From the NCBI GenBank assembly GCA_041946825.1, contig JBHGBD010000048.1, positions 1-18,965 on the forward strand: a DNA stretch of 18,965 bases. Direction: 5' to 3'. Made by a program: the position numbers and the translations under genes. The notes under the pieces are model-generated. The model worked only from the letters and a program-made list of their open reading frames with translations. It ran no database searches and had not been told where the DNA came from. Source of the stretch: CAZTHM01 sp041946825 (GTDB taxonomy: Bacteria > Acidobacteriota > Terriglobia > UBA7540). This document shows positions 8,499 through 15,721 of this stretch, in pieces; within the stretch, counting starts at the first letter, position 1, and each line of letters starts with the position of its first letter.

Positions 8499-9236
8499 TT
8501 ATGAGAGCCGATGGGCGACTACCGTCATTACGGCGTCCCGCAGTTCAGTGCCCGGCATCAACCGCTGGCTCCACCGCGCGTACCACGTGAAGTAGTAGTT
8601 CATGCAGTCGGGGCTGTACTCCGGAATCAGCCCGTCAGGTCGGGTGGAACGAATGATATCCTTTGGATCTTTGCCAACGGGGATCTGCCAAAGCTCCGGC
8701 GCCTCGTGCCGCATGTCCCACCACCGCGCTCCGTACGGCCCCCAGCGGAGTTCATTAATGAGCTGCTCTCTATAACCATCAGATAGGTCCAAGGATTCGA
8801 TCCATTCCATCGTCGCCGCCACCAGTACGTCGATATATCTCGTGCGCTCTTGCTGGTCTGACTCCAAGCGTTCTTGGTGCTCGCGAACCCTTCTGGCGCC
8901 GCCTATTTTGAGCGCCTGCCGGCAACTGAGCCTTCCCTGCTGAATCAGCAGCTTCTCATCCTTGGTCAGCTCATTCAGCCGCAGGTATTGGCGGACGAGA
9001 CCCTCGGAACAGCCAAGCGCCTTCGCCAACGCTCGTCGCGAATGGCCGGCCTCGGTGAGCAGCGCCAGGCGCAGGCTACGTTCGGATGCTGAAAGGTGGG
9101 CCCATTCGACCCGAAGTTGCTCGATTTCGGCTTCATCCCCGATATCCAGAGGGCGCAGATCATCGCTGACCGTTCGGCCGATTGCCGCACCTGGTGCAGC
9201 GTTCCCCGCAGGCGCGCCAGAGGGCTCGTTCGCCAT
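8499..9236 (-). CDS. Orphan protein with ParB/KorB-type helix-turn-helix
   Basis: With the ATG at 9236 the product has 245 residues. Residues 61-90 (from TEAGHSRRALAKALGCSEGL on) resemble the KorB/ParB DNA-binding helix-turn-helix, and the following TKDEKLLIQQGRLSCRQAL matches the usual continuation of that domain. The N-terminal ParB CTPase/nuclease domain is missing and no ParA partner is present. The C-terminal part of about 130 residues (WRWGPYGARWWDMRHEAPEL-like, Trp-rich) is not recognised. The start is uncertain: upstream in-frame codons exist, but that upstream stretch is Ser/Pro/Gly-rich and looks out of frame, and the ATG at 9236 has no clear ribosome binding site. A small basic gene ends 37 bases upstream, which suggests co-transcription. 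Likely a DNA-binding regulator or element-maintenance protein (inferred). Confidence 0.7.
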   Translation of the reverse strand: MANEPSGAPAGNAAPGAAIGRTVSDDLRPLDIGDEAEIEQLRVEWAHLSASERSLRLALLTEAGHSRRALAKALGCSEGLVRQYLRLNELTKDEKLLIQQGRLSCRQALKIGGARRVREHQERLESDQQERTRYIDVLVAATMEWIESLDLSDGYREQLINELRWGPYGARWWDMRHEAPELWQIPVGKDPKDIIRSTRPDGLIPEYSPDCMNYYFTWYARWSQRLMPGTELRDAVMTVVAHRLS

Positions 9237-9273
9237 TTCGCGATGCGCTTGGCAATTAACACCAGACCCAGCG

Positions 9274-9543
9274 CTACTTCCCGGCGGAGGAGTGGTGGAC
9301 TCCCCCCGCTCGGGCATATCGCACGAACTGGCGCCAGCGTAGGCTGCGCTCGGCGAAGGCCGCCTGCCCATGGACGCGGACGAAGGCTCGCTTGGCACGC
9401 TTACGGATTCGTTCGAGCTTGCGAAGGAGCCGCCCCGCTGCTGCCCCGTGATTGAGTAGCCAGCTTCGAATATGCCGGTGGCGAACGAGCTTGGTCGTGA
9501 CGCGCACCGCCAAGATACAGGCTGCCAGATCAAAGGCGCTCAT
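9274..9543 (-). CDS. Small basic hypothetical protein upstream of the ParB-like gene
   Basis: An 89-residue frame starting at ATG 9543. It is strongly basic (LLRKLERIRKRAKRAFVRVH) with an N-terminal hydrophobic stretch (AFDLAACILAV). I favour this frame over the overlapping Ser/Pro-rich extension of the next gene because its third codon positions are mostly G or C and its residue mix looks like a folded protein. No good ribosome binding site is visible. A GTG 57 bases further upstream is an alternative start. It may be real, or it may be the frameshifted N-terminus of the ParB-like gene. Function unknown. Confidence 0.45.
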   Translation of the reverse strand: MSAFDLAACILAVRVTTKLVRHRHIRSWLLNHGAAAGRLLRKLERIRKRAKRAFVRVHGQAAFAERSLRWRQFVRYARAGGVHHSSAGK

Positions 9544-9631
9544 ACTTAGGCGGTGAAGAGGACCTTCCTTGGAGGAAAGACGAGCATGAAGGTCAACCAC
9601 GAAACCGGTGCTCGCGGAAGGCTGCCCCGAA

Positions 9632-9676
9632 TTCGTAAACCGTAGGTCGGGGGTTCGATTCCCTTCGCCGGCTCCA
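9632..9676 (+). other. 3' half of tRNA-Thr(CGT): putative integration scar (att site)
   Basis: The segment reads as the anticodon loop TTCGTAA, the 3' anticodon stem ACCGT, AGGTC, a T-arm with the loop TTCGATT, the 3' acceptor strand CGCCGGC, T and CCA. No 5' acceptor strand, D-arm or 5' anticodon stem precedes it; the bases before the loop (CCGAA) cannot pair with ACCGT. A tRNA cut at the anticodon loop with only its 3' half left is the typical scar left by tyrosine integrases that use tRNA genes. By that rule the element lies upstream of the fragment, that is, to the left, and an intact tRNA-Thr(CGT) should sit at its far end outside the window. Confidence 0.75.
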
Positions 9677-9798
9677 ACCTTTCATCTCGACTTTCTAATC
9701 CAAAGGCTCGTGCGCGGGGTTCCCGGCTTTGAGGATTCGCCCTCAACCCTGGGGAGGACACCGGGCATCCGATTTGACTTGGGATTTCCGCGGAAACC

Positions 9799-10077
9799 TC
9801 AGGGTGCGGGCGTGGTAGCTGTAGGCGAGACGGAGCCTTCCTGGGGTTCCTTGAGCTCCCGGTCGTAGGCCTTGCGCGATCGCGGATTACTCAGGACTCT
9901 GTAAGCCTCGGTGATTTCTCGGAAGCGGTTTCCTTCAACCCCAGGGGTCACGTCGGGATGATATTTCTTGACCAACTCCCGAAAACGTTGGCGAATTGCT
10001 GTTCCGGTAGCATTGGCTGGGACACCGAGGAGTTCGTAATGCGTGTACTTCGGCGTTGCCGCCCTGCGCTCCACCAA
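9799..10077 (-). CDS. Short J-domain (DnaJ-like) protein
   Basis: With the TTG at 10077 the product has 92 residues. It contains a J domain: YELLGVPANAT, RQRFRELVKKYHPDVTPG with the HPD tripeptide that contacts DnaK, and FREITEAYRVLSNPRSRKAYD. A short Ser/Thr/Pro-rich tail ends it. There is no Gly/Phe region, zinc finger or substrate-binding domain, so it is a minimal class III J-protein, likely a DnaK co-chaperone with a special client. The frame stays open to 10323, but I prefer the downstream start because GGAGG precedes the TTG by 8 bases (a GTG follows at 10074), a promoter-like pair lies at 10178-10206, and the extra N-terminal residues look random. Confidence 0.75.
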   Translation of the reverse strand: MVERRAATPKYTHYELLGVPANATGTAIRQRFRELVKKYHPDVTPGVEGNRFREITEAYRVLSNPRSRKAYDRELKEPQEGSVSPTATTPAP

Positions 10078-10512
10078 GAACTGTTCCTCCCCACCGTGAC
10101 CTCTATCCGCGAATGCCCGAAGCCAGGCAGCCGACACGGCATGGCACAAACTTGCCCAAGCCGTATGGCTATGTCGAAAGTTAGTGGGTATATGCAAAAA
10201 AGTCAAGGAAAGAGACGACATGGACTGCGAAGTCCCAACTGCAAATCCTGAGTCGACAGCGCTCTTAAGCAGCCTTGAGTTTAACACTCGATACACATCT
10301 TTCCCTACCCCCAGATCTTTCATCGAGACCTTTCTTGGCCCTCGGAATTTATCGCTCGCGCCTGCAATTCAAGCCTCAGTGCAATTAGCGGATCGACCTC
10401 GGTCGCCCGGCGGTGAACTTGGTCCCCGACCCAAATGGTGTGCTCGGCGTCAGATCCGGCCTCCCTCGTGCTACCCCTTGCGCTTCCCTGCCCGATGCGG
10501 TTTGATAGGGGC
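10078..10512. other. Divergent intergenic region between J-domain gene and lactonase gene
   Basis: It holds the candidate J-domain promoter and the 5' leader of the plus-strand lactonase gene. No separate gene, tRNA or riboswitch-like fold was recognised. The two flanking genes point away from each other, so both promoters should lie here; only the minus-strand one could be suggested from sequence. Confidence 0.5.
10178..10206 (-). promoter_or_regulatory. Candidate sigma70-type promoter for the J-domain gene
   Basis: On the minus strand TTGACT (10206-10201) is followed after 17 bases by TAACTT (10183-10178). The -35 box matches 5 of 6 consensus bases, the -10 box 3 of 6, and the spacing is ideal. 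It would start transcription about 90 bases before the TTG at 10077, and inside the longer open frame, which supports the shorter protein. Confidence 0.4.
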
Positions 10513-11688
10513 ATGAAAATCACATGGACTTCCGCGCTACTCCTTGTCCCGTTAGTCACCCAGTTTGATTTAATCTCTGCCGGGCAACTGTCCGCCAAGC
10601 CGCCGGCCAAGGGGAAATATCTCGTCTACATTGGAACCTACACCGGCCAATACAGCAAAGGGATATACGCCTACGAGTTCGAATCGCGTAATGGCCAACT
10701 GAAGCGGCTCGGGTTAGTGGGGGAGACGCCGAACCCTTCCTATCTGGCCATCCACCCCAGCCAACCGTTTCTGTACGCCGTGAACGAAGTGGACAACTAC
10801 GAAGGCAAGAAAGCCGGCTCGATCACTGCATTCGCTTTCGATGCCAGGTCGGGGAAGCTCACCTTGCTCAATGCAAAATCGACACGCGACGCGGATCCAT
10901 GTTATGTGACGGTCGACAAAACCGGGAGATACGCCCTGGTCGCGAATTACGGCGGCGGCAACGTGGCGGCGATTCCGATCGGCAAGGACGGCCGCCTGGG
11001 CGAGGCGTCTGCATTCATCCAGCACACCGGCCACGGCACCAACCCGGAGCGCCAGGAAGGCCCGCACGCACATTCCATCAACCTCTCGCCCGATAACCGT
11101 TTCGCGGTCGCGGCGGACCTCGGACTGGACGAGTTGCTCGTTTACCGCTTCGACCCGACGAACGGCTCCCTTATACCCAATGATCCTCCCTTCGCCAAAG
11201 TCCAACCGGGCGCCGGGCCGCGTCATTTCGATTTTCATCCTCGCGGCAAATTCGCCTACGCCATCTGCGAGATGGGATCCATTATCACCGCGTTTGCCTA
11301 CGACGCGGCGGCCGGAACATTGCAGGAATTGCAGACGATTTCGACCCTACCCAAAGACTACGCGGGCAGCAACGACGATGCCGACATTCATGTGCACCCT
11401 TCCGGCAGGTTTCTCTACGGGTCCAATCGAGGCCACGACAGCATCGCGGTGTTCGCGATCGATCCCGACAAAGGCACGCTGACGCTTGTCGAGCATGTCT
11501 CGACACAGGGCAAAACCCCGCGCAATTTCGGGATCGATCCTTCAGGAAGTTACCTATTCGCTGCCAACCAGGATTCTGACAACATCGTCGTCTTTCACAT
11601 CGATTCCAAAAGCGGGCGCCTGACCCCAACCGGCCAGACAATCGAAGTCCCTTCGCCGGTATGCGTGAAGTTCGCGGCGGCGGAATAG
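10513..11688 (+). CDS. Exported lactonase-family seven-bladed beta-propeller protein
   Basis: The product has 391 residues. It matches the lactonase / 6-phosphogluconolactonase-like family (PF10282): GKYLVYIGTYT at the start of the fold, GPHAHSINLSPDNRF (from residue 183), GPRHFDFHPRGKFAY (from residue 235), ADIHVHPSGRFLYGSNRGHD and TPRNFGIDPSGSYLFAANQD. These fit repeated blade motifs. The ATG at 10513 was chosen because MKITWTSALLLVPLVTQF reads as a signal peptide; the upstream frame to 10435 lacks such logic. An AGGGG lies almost directly before the ATG, which is too close to be a good ribosome binding site. Cytosolic family members hydrolyse 6-phosphogluconolactone. An exported version would not meet that substrate, so it probably acts on another sugar lactone outside the cytoplasm (inferred). 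Confidence 0.85.
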   Translation: MKITWTSALLLVPLVTQFDLISAGQLSAKPPAKGKYLVYIGTYTGQYSKGIYAYEFESRNGQLKRLGLVGETPNPSYLAIHPSQPFLYAVNEVDNYEGKKAGSITAFAFDARSGKLTLLNAKSTRDADPCYVTVDKTGRYALVANYGGGNVAAIPIGKDGRLGEASAFIQHTGHGTNPERQEGPHAHSINLSPDNRFAVAADLGLDELLVYRFDPTNGSLIPNDPPFAKVQPGAGPRHFDFHPRGKFAYAICEMGSIITAFAYDAAAGTLQELQTISTLPKDYAGSNDDADIHVHPSGRFLYGSNRGHDSIAVFAIDPDKGTLTLVEHVSTQGKTPRNFGIDPSGSYLFAANQDSDNIVVFHIDSKSGRLTPTGQTIEVPSPVCVKFAAAE

Positions 11689-12218
11689 CGGAATACTTGG
11701 GTTGTCGGTTGTGAGTTCTTAGCTGAGGCTGTTTGACACAGGTTTTCAGCTCGCGATTCGCAACCCTCACCATCGGCGGCTGGCCCCCACGAGCGGTTCG
11801 TGATTCATCCCCCCGCCCTTCGGCGCCCCCGCCATTTGCTTCCGGTTTCTTGCTTCCCTCTCTCGCCTCAAACTCATCATTCCCATAAGAATTTCCGATT
11901 TCCATCCCCCGGGAAACGGGCGCAGTTGTGCATCCACAAAGTCGTTGGGAGCGCTCAAGGATTTGCCCTTATGGTCATACCATTTCCTCGATGGAGCAGC
12001 CGTGCCAGTGCCAACGTGCAACTGGGGTCTGAGTGCCAGGCGATCGGCATTCGGTTGTTGATGTTTGGGGCTGGTCAAGCGGCAACGAGCAGCGCTGACC
12101 CCGGAGTATCGAATCCGCTCTTTAATCCACTGTTCACGATCCACTACAACTTCCCCCTTGCCTCCGACCGGTACTCGCCGTTAACATCCGCGCACTCGAA
12201 GAATACTGAGGAGAGCCC
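11689..12218. other. Intergenic region upstream of the esterase gene, with degenerate repeats
   Basis: No gene is supported. It contains pyrimidine-rich, repeat-like text at about 11834-11866 (GCTTCC-type units) and at 12128-12147 (CCACTGTTCACGATCCACTA), similar in style to the repeats at 13791-13882 and 15155-15262. A 13-bp palindrome at 11971-11983 may be an operator. A minus-strand frame at 11767-12144 is built from these repeats and is rejected. Confidence 0.55.
11971..11983. promoter_or_regulatory. Candidate GntR/FadR-type operator
   Basis: ATGGT-CAT-ACCAT is a perfect 5-bp palindrome with a 3-bp centre. It fits the TGGTnnnACCA pattern known for the FadR subgroup of GntR regulators, which often control sugar-acid catabolism. 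It lies about 235 bases before the esterase start. No GntR gene is in the window, so the link to regulation is inferred. Confidence 0.35.
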
Positions 12219-13790
12219 ATGCGCATATTATCAACCAGGAATTTCACCTTACTGCTGAGCATGCTGGCGCTCATGGCGCCAAGCACCCTCGCGGAGGTCA
12301 AGCTCCCGGCGTTTTTTAGTGACAACATGGTTTTGCAGAGCAGCGCTAAAGACCTGGTCTGGGGCACGGCTGAGCCGGGCGAACAAGTGACCGTATCGAT
12401 CGCGGGCCAGAAGGCCACGGCGGCCGCCGACAGTCAGGGCCGGTGGAGGGTCGAGATAGGGCCGCTCAAGCCCGGCGGCCCCTTGGAGATGACGATCGCT
12501 GGAAGAAATTCCATCACGATTCACAACATCGCGGTCGGCGAAATCTGGATCTGTTCCGGCCAGTCGAACATGGAAATGGCCGTGGGCAACAGCCCGCGCG
12601 CCTGGGGCGGCGTCATGAACTCCGCGCAGGAAATCGCGGCGGGCAATTTCCCGATGATCCGGCAATTCATGGTCAAGCACGCGGTGGCTGGCCGGCCGCA
12701 ATCCGACGTGCAAGGCCAATGGCTGGTCGCAAGCCCGCAGACTGTGGGCGAGTTTACGGCCGTGGGATACTTCTTCGGCCGCGATCTGCACAAGGCCCTC
12801 GGCGTTCCCATCGGCCTGATTCACACTTCCTGGGGCGGGACACCTGCCGAGGCCTGGACGCGAACTTCCACCCTTTCCGCCGATCCTGACCTGGCCTCGA
12901 TGGTCGCCGACTGGTCGCACAAGATTTCCGAATATCCCAGCCTGCTCAGGAAATTCCGCGAGGATTTCGATCAGTGGGAACCGGCCGCGAGCGCCGCCGA
13001 GAGCGAGGGCAAAATTGCGCCAAGACCCCCGCAATTCCCGGAAGATCCCAGGAGCAACCCGTGGCGCGCCGGCGGGCTCTCGAACGCCATGATTGCGCCG
13101 CTCATTCCCTACCGCATCGCCGGAGCGATCTGGTACCAAGGCGAGTCGAACGCCGACCGCGCCTATCAGTACCGCAAGCTTTTCCCCGCCATGATTCAGG
13201 ACTGGCGACAAGCCTGGGACGAAGGCGATTTTCCTTTCCTCTTCGTGCAACTCGCGAATTTCGTGCAGGACGACGGGCCCCCGACTTCCTGGGCGGAATT
13301 GCGCGAGGCGCAGTCCATGGCGTGGTCGCTGCCCAATACTGGCATGGCGACGGCTGTCGACATCGGCAATCCCTACGACATCCATCCCAAAAACAAGCAG
13401 GAAGTGGGCCGCCGCCTGGCGCTGGCCGCGGAAGCCATCGCCTATGGCAGGAAGGTCGTCTATGCCGGACCCATCTATGGATCAATGAAAGTGGAGGGCA
13501 GCGCCATTCGCGTGACCTTCAAGCACGTGTCCGGCGGGCTGGTCGCTAAGGGCGGCACCACAGCGCTCAAAAGTTTCGAAATTGCCGGCGAAGACCGCAA
13601 GTTCGCTCCGGCCGAAGCGACAATCTCGGGCAGGGATGTAGTCGTACGAAGCGCGCAAGTTCCCCGCCCGGTCGCCGTCCGTTACGCGTGGGCAGATGAT
13701 CCCGAGTGCAGCCTGTATGGCAAGAGTGGCTTGCCGGCGTATCCGTTCCGCACCGATAATTGGCCGGGAGTGACGGAGGGAAAGAAGTAG
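12219..13790 (+). CDS. Exported sialate O-acetylesterase-type SGNH hydrolase
   Basis: The product has 523 residues. The signal peptide is MRILSTRNFTLLLSMLALMA followed by PSTLA, with cleavage expected after Ala25. A beta-sandwich segment follows (LPAFFSDNMVLQ ... VWGTAEPGEQVTV). The catalytic core belongs to the SASA / DUF303 family (PF03629): GEIWICSGQSNMEM with nucleophile Ser116, AGAIWYQGESNAD at about 301-313, and YDIHPKNK with Asp387 and His389 as the rest of the triad. Family members remove acetyl groups from sialic acids or from plant polysaccharides such as acetyl-xylan. In a soil bacterium without visible sialic-acid genes the plant-polymer role is as likely. GAGGAG lies 6 bases before the ATG. 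The lactonase-family gene upstream is on the same strand but 530 bases away, so it need not be one operon. Confidence 0.92.
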   Translation: MRILSTRNFTLLLSMLALMAPSTLAEVKLPAFFSDNMVLQSSAKDLVWGTAEPGEQVTVSIAGQKATAAADSQGRWRVEIGPLKPGGPLEMTIAGRNSITIHNIAVGEIWICSGQSNMEMAVGNSPRAWGGVMNSAQEIAAGNFPMIRQFMVKHAVAGRPQSDVQGQWLVASPQTVGEFTAVGYFFGRDLHKALGVPIGLIHTSWGGTPAEAWTRTSTLSADPDLASMVADWSHKISEYPSLLRKFREDFDQWEPAASAAESEGKIAPRPPQFPEDPRSNPWRAGGLSNAMIAPLIPYRIAGAIWYQGESNADRAYQYRKLFPAMIQDWRQAWDEGDFPFLFVQLANFVQDDGPPTSWAELREAQSMAWSLPNTGMATAVDIGNPYDIHPKNKQEVGRRLALAAEAIAYGRKVVYAGPIYGSMKVEGSAIRVTFKHVSGGLVAKGGTTALKSFEIAGEDRKFAPAEATISGRDVVVRSAQVPRPVAVRYAWADDPECSLYGKSGLPAYPFRTDNWPGVTEGKK

Positions 13791-13882
13791 TCAGTCGTCA
13801 GTTGCCAGTACGCGCGGGCAAATTTGCGGTTTCGTGGATTTCCCCGTCTACCGTATGCCGTCTACCGTCTCCTGCTTGCCGT
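13791..13882. repeat. Intergenic short imperfect repeats between convergent genes
   Basis: The gap between two convergent stops starts with CAGTCGTCAGTTGCCAG (13792-13808) and continues with CCGTCTACCGTATGCCGTCT-like units at 13844-13888, where CCGTCTACCG occurs twice and CCGTTTACCG once. The first part is a close variant of 15164-15180 and 15729-15745. No intrinsic terminator with a clear T-run is visible. Confidence 0.7.
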
Positions 13883-15142
13883 TTACCGGCTCGCCGCCAC
13901 CAGACAAGACGCAAGGGTCACGATGAATAGCGCGAGGAAAATCGGCGCGATCACCGGGCGTAGCGGCTTGCCGCCGATCACGACGGCGATGCCGCCCTTG
14001 ACCAGCGTATTCATCGCGCAGGCGAGTAGGATGGAAGCGTTGGCGGTCGAGGGCACGAGGACATTCTCGCGTGCCAGGCGCGCCATGGAGACGGTGATAG
14101 CATCCACGTCGGTCAAGCCGGCAAGCGCGCTGGCGATATAAACACCTGCCGAGCCAAAATAATGGTGCGCCGCGGTGGCCACAAAGAGCACGACGGCGAA
14201 CAGCAAGGCGAACTTCAAGGCTTGGCCGAGGTCCATCGGGTTCTTTACTTTCAATTGCGCCTCACCCTCGGCAGCTTTGCTTCTCCATAGATAGACCGCA
14301 ACTCCCACGCCCACCAGCGCGGGCATGCCAATCAACCACACCAGAGCCTGGGCGAGCGATGGGTAAATCACGAGTGCCAGGAACCAGACGCGAAAATACA
14401 TGATGGTCGAGGCGATCACGAGCCCAAGCGCAAAGTAGCGAGCCATGGCCGCCTCGGCTTCGCGTGCCTTCTCCGACAGGCCAAAGGTCACCGCCGTGCT
14501 CGAAGCGAGCCCACCCAGAAATCCGGTTACAGCGATTCCCTGCCGCGCCCCCATGAAGCGCATCAGGACGTAACCCAGCATGCTGACGGCGGAGATAAGG
14601 ACCACCATCCACCAAACCAGACGCGGGTTGAGTACCTCAAACGGCCCAAAGGCGCGGTCGGGCAGAAGCGGCAACACGATGACCGTTACGATCGCGAACT
14701 TCAGGATGGCGTACATCTCCTCTTCCTGGATCTTCTCCGCCAGTTGGTGCAGCGGAGCTTTCATGGAGAGGAGGAGCGTCGTAACGACGGCAAAGATGGC
14801 GGCCGGGATCAAATAGTCGAACGCCGCGAGCGCTCCCAACACAAACGTGAGGATGGCGACGAGCTCCGTCGTCGCACCCTTGTGTTGGCCTTGCGCGGTG
14901 ACGTAATACGCGGCGACGGCCACCGCCGCGACGCCGGCCAGCGCCACCGGCAGGACCCACGGGACTCCGGCGCGCGCCATCAGCGCCGAAAGGAATCCGG
15001 TCAAGGCAACGACGGGAAAAGTGCGGAAGCCCGCGAAAAGCGGCTCATCCTCTTTCTGCGAGTGCTGCCGCTCGAGGCCAATCAGCAGGCCCATCAGCAG
15101 CACCATGGCGCCATTCTGGGCGATTTGCAGGATGCTGGGCAT
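13883..15142 (-). CDS. MgtC-like / DUF4010 integral membrane protein
   Basis: The product has 419 residues and is very hydrophobic, with about 11-12 predicted membrane spans. The N-terminal half shows MgtC/SapB-type features: MGLLIGLERQ at about 17-26, AGFRTFPVVALTG at about 37-49, and GATTELVAILTFVLGAL. The C-terminal half fits DUF4010: FLGGLASSTAVTFGLSEKAR, SALAGLTDVDAITVSMARLA and ASILLACAMNTLVKGG. This combination is known as one family of unknown function; MgtC relatives are tied to magnesium or acid stress and to ATP synthase control. The ATG at 15142 gives the full first membrane segment, but no ribosome binding site precedes it. It is the last of four co-directional genes, 120 bases after the carbonic-anhydrase-like gene. 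A transport or stress role is inferred. Confidence 0.85.
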   Translation of the reverse strand: MPSILQIAQNGAMVLLMGLLIGLERQHSQKEDEPLFAGFRTFPVVALTGFLSALMARAGVPWVLPVALAGVAAVAVAAYYVTAQGQHKGATTELVAILTFVLGALAAFDYLIPAAIFAVVTTLLLSMKAPLHQLAEKIQEEEMYAILKFAIVTVIVLPLLPDRAFGPFEVLNPRLVWWMVVLISAVSMLGYVLMRFMGARQGIAVTGFLGGLASSTAVTFGLSEKAREAEAAMARYFALGLVIASTIMYFRVWFLALVIYPSLAQALVWLIGMPALVGVGVAVYLWRSKAAEGEAQLKVKNPMDLGQALKFALLFAVVLFVATAAHHYFGSAGVYIASALAGLTDVDAITVSMARLARENVLVPSTANASILLACAMNTLVKGGIAVVIGGKPLRPVIAPIFLALFIVTLASCLVAASR

Positions 15143-15154
15143 GGAAGGGCGGTT

Positions 15155-15262
15155 GTCAATAGGCAGTTGTCAGTTGCCAGAAACGAATGGTTTCTTCCGG
15201 CTTCTTACTTCCAGCTTCTCACTTCCTTCTGTCCACTGTTCACTATTCACTGTCCACTCTGC
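15155..15262. repeat. Intergenic short imperfect repeats (two unit types)
   Basis: CAGTTGTCAGTTGCCAG lies at 15164-15180, built from CAGTTGY heptads. From 15194 to 15259 there is a pyrimidine-rich run with TTCCGGCTTCTTACTTCCAG, TCCACTGTTCAC and TATTCACTGTCCACT units. The same style recurs in other gaps of this window. It lies between the carbonic-anhydrase-like gene and the MgtC/DUF4010 gene, so it would be transcribed if these form one operon. Confidence 0.8.
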
Positions 15263-15721
15263 TCACACCGGCTCAACAATGACCCGGTCCGACGAATCCC
15301 AACCGGCGTAGTAGAGATCCACGCGCATATCGGGAAATTCTTTGTTCAATACCGTTCTCGCGCGGTGCAGATCCTCCTCTTGGCGGCGCCTCGGGTCCGA
15401 TGTCGTGTGTAAATGCAGCGGCAACTCTTTGTACCAGCCGCAATCCTGGTGCGCAATCAAGATCAGGCGCTTCAACTCGTGGGCATCAACGAGAAAGCGA
15501 AACCACTTCATCCCCGCCCAGGAGAACTTGGGCAGGTATTCGACCAACGTCAGGCATTGCGGCCCGCCGGGGAGCACGAGCAAGTCGTAGTTGCTGCGGA
15601 GATTCAGACCTTGGTTCAAGAAGTCCTGCAGCCCGGCCACGAAGCGGTGGTCGCTGCAATGGACGACCAGCACGTCCGTGTGGGCGTGCTCGACTTTCGA
15701 AGAGGAAGTATATGCAGGCAT
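15263..15721 (-). CDS. Compact beta-carbonic-anhydrase-like protein
   Basis: The product has 152 residues. The zinc-site motifs of beta-carbonic anhydrases are present: VVHCSDHRF with Cys22, Asp24 and Arg26 (the CxDxR motif), and LIAHQDCGWY with His91 and Cys94 (the HxxC pair). LLVLPGGPQCLT and the spacing between motifs also fit. It is shorter than typical family members of about 200 residues and resembles the small putative carbonic anhydrase group (I recall Pfam Pro_CA_2). It should bind zinc; real CO2 hydration is not assured because the fold is trimmed. The ATG at 15721 has no clear ribosome binding site and follows repeat sequence. It stands between the flotillin and MgtC/DUF4010 genes on the same strand. 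Confidence 0.75.
   Translation of the reverse strand: MPAYTSSSKVEHAHTDVLVVHCSDHRFVAGLQDFLNQGLNLRSNYDLLVLPGGPQCLTLVEYLPKFSWAGMKWFRFLVDAHELKRLILIAHQDCGWYKELPLHLHTTSDPRRRQEEDLHRARTVLNKEFPDMRVDLYYAGWDSSDRVIVEPV

Noticed and set aside
8011..8499. 162-codon minus-strand frame whose ATG overlaps the stop of the ParB-like gene (TAATG)
   Set aside because: The overlap suggests coupling, but the protein is very rich in Arg, Ser and Cys, has no domain or pattern, and its codon use looks random.
1..9631. Prophage as the source of the S74-domain fibre
   Set aside because: No capsid, portal, terminase, tail or lysis gene is present, and the fibre has an export signal, which phage tail spikes lack.
9546..9761. 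71-codon minus-strand frame across the tRNA fragment
   Set aside because: Its sequence EPAKGIEPPTYGLR is the translation of the antisense strand of a tRNA 3' half, a common false gene.
11767..12144. 125-codon minus-strand frame before the esterase gene
   Set aside because: It is composed of intergenic repeat text and shows no domain or start signal.
12249..13385. 378-codon minus-strand frame
   Set aside because: Antisense shadow of the esterase gene with its intact GQSNM motif and triad.
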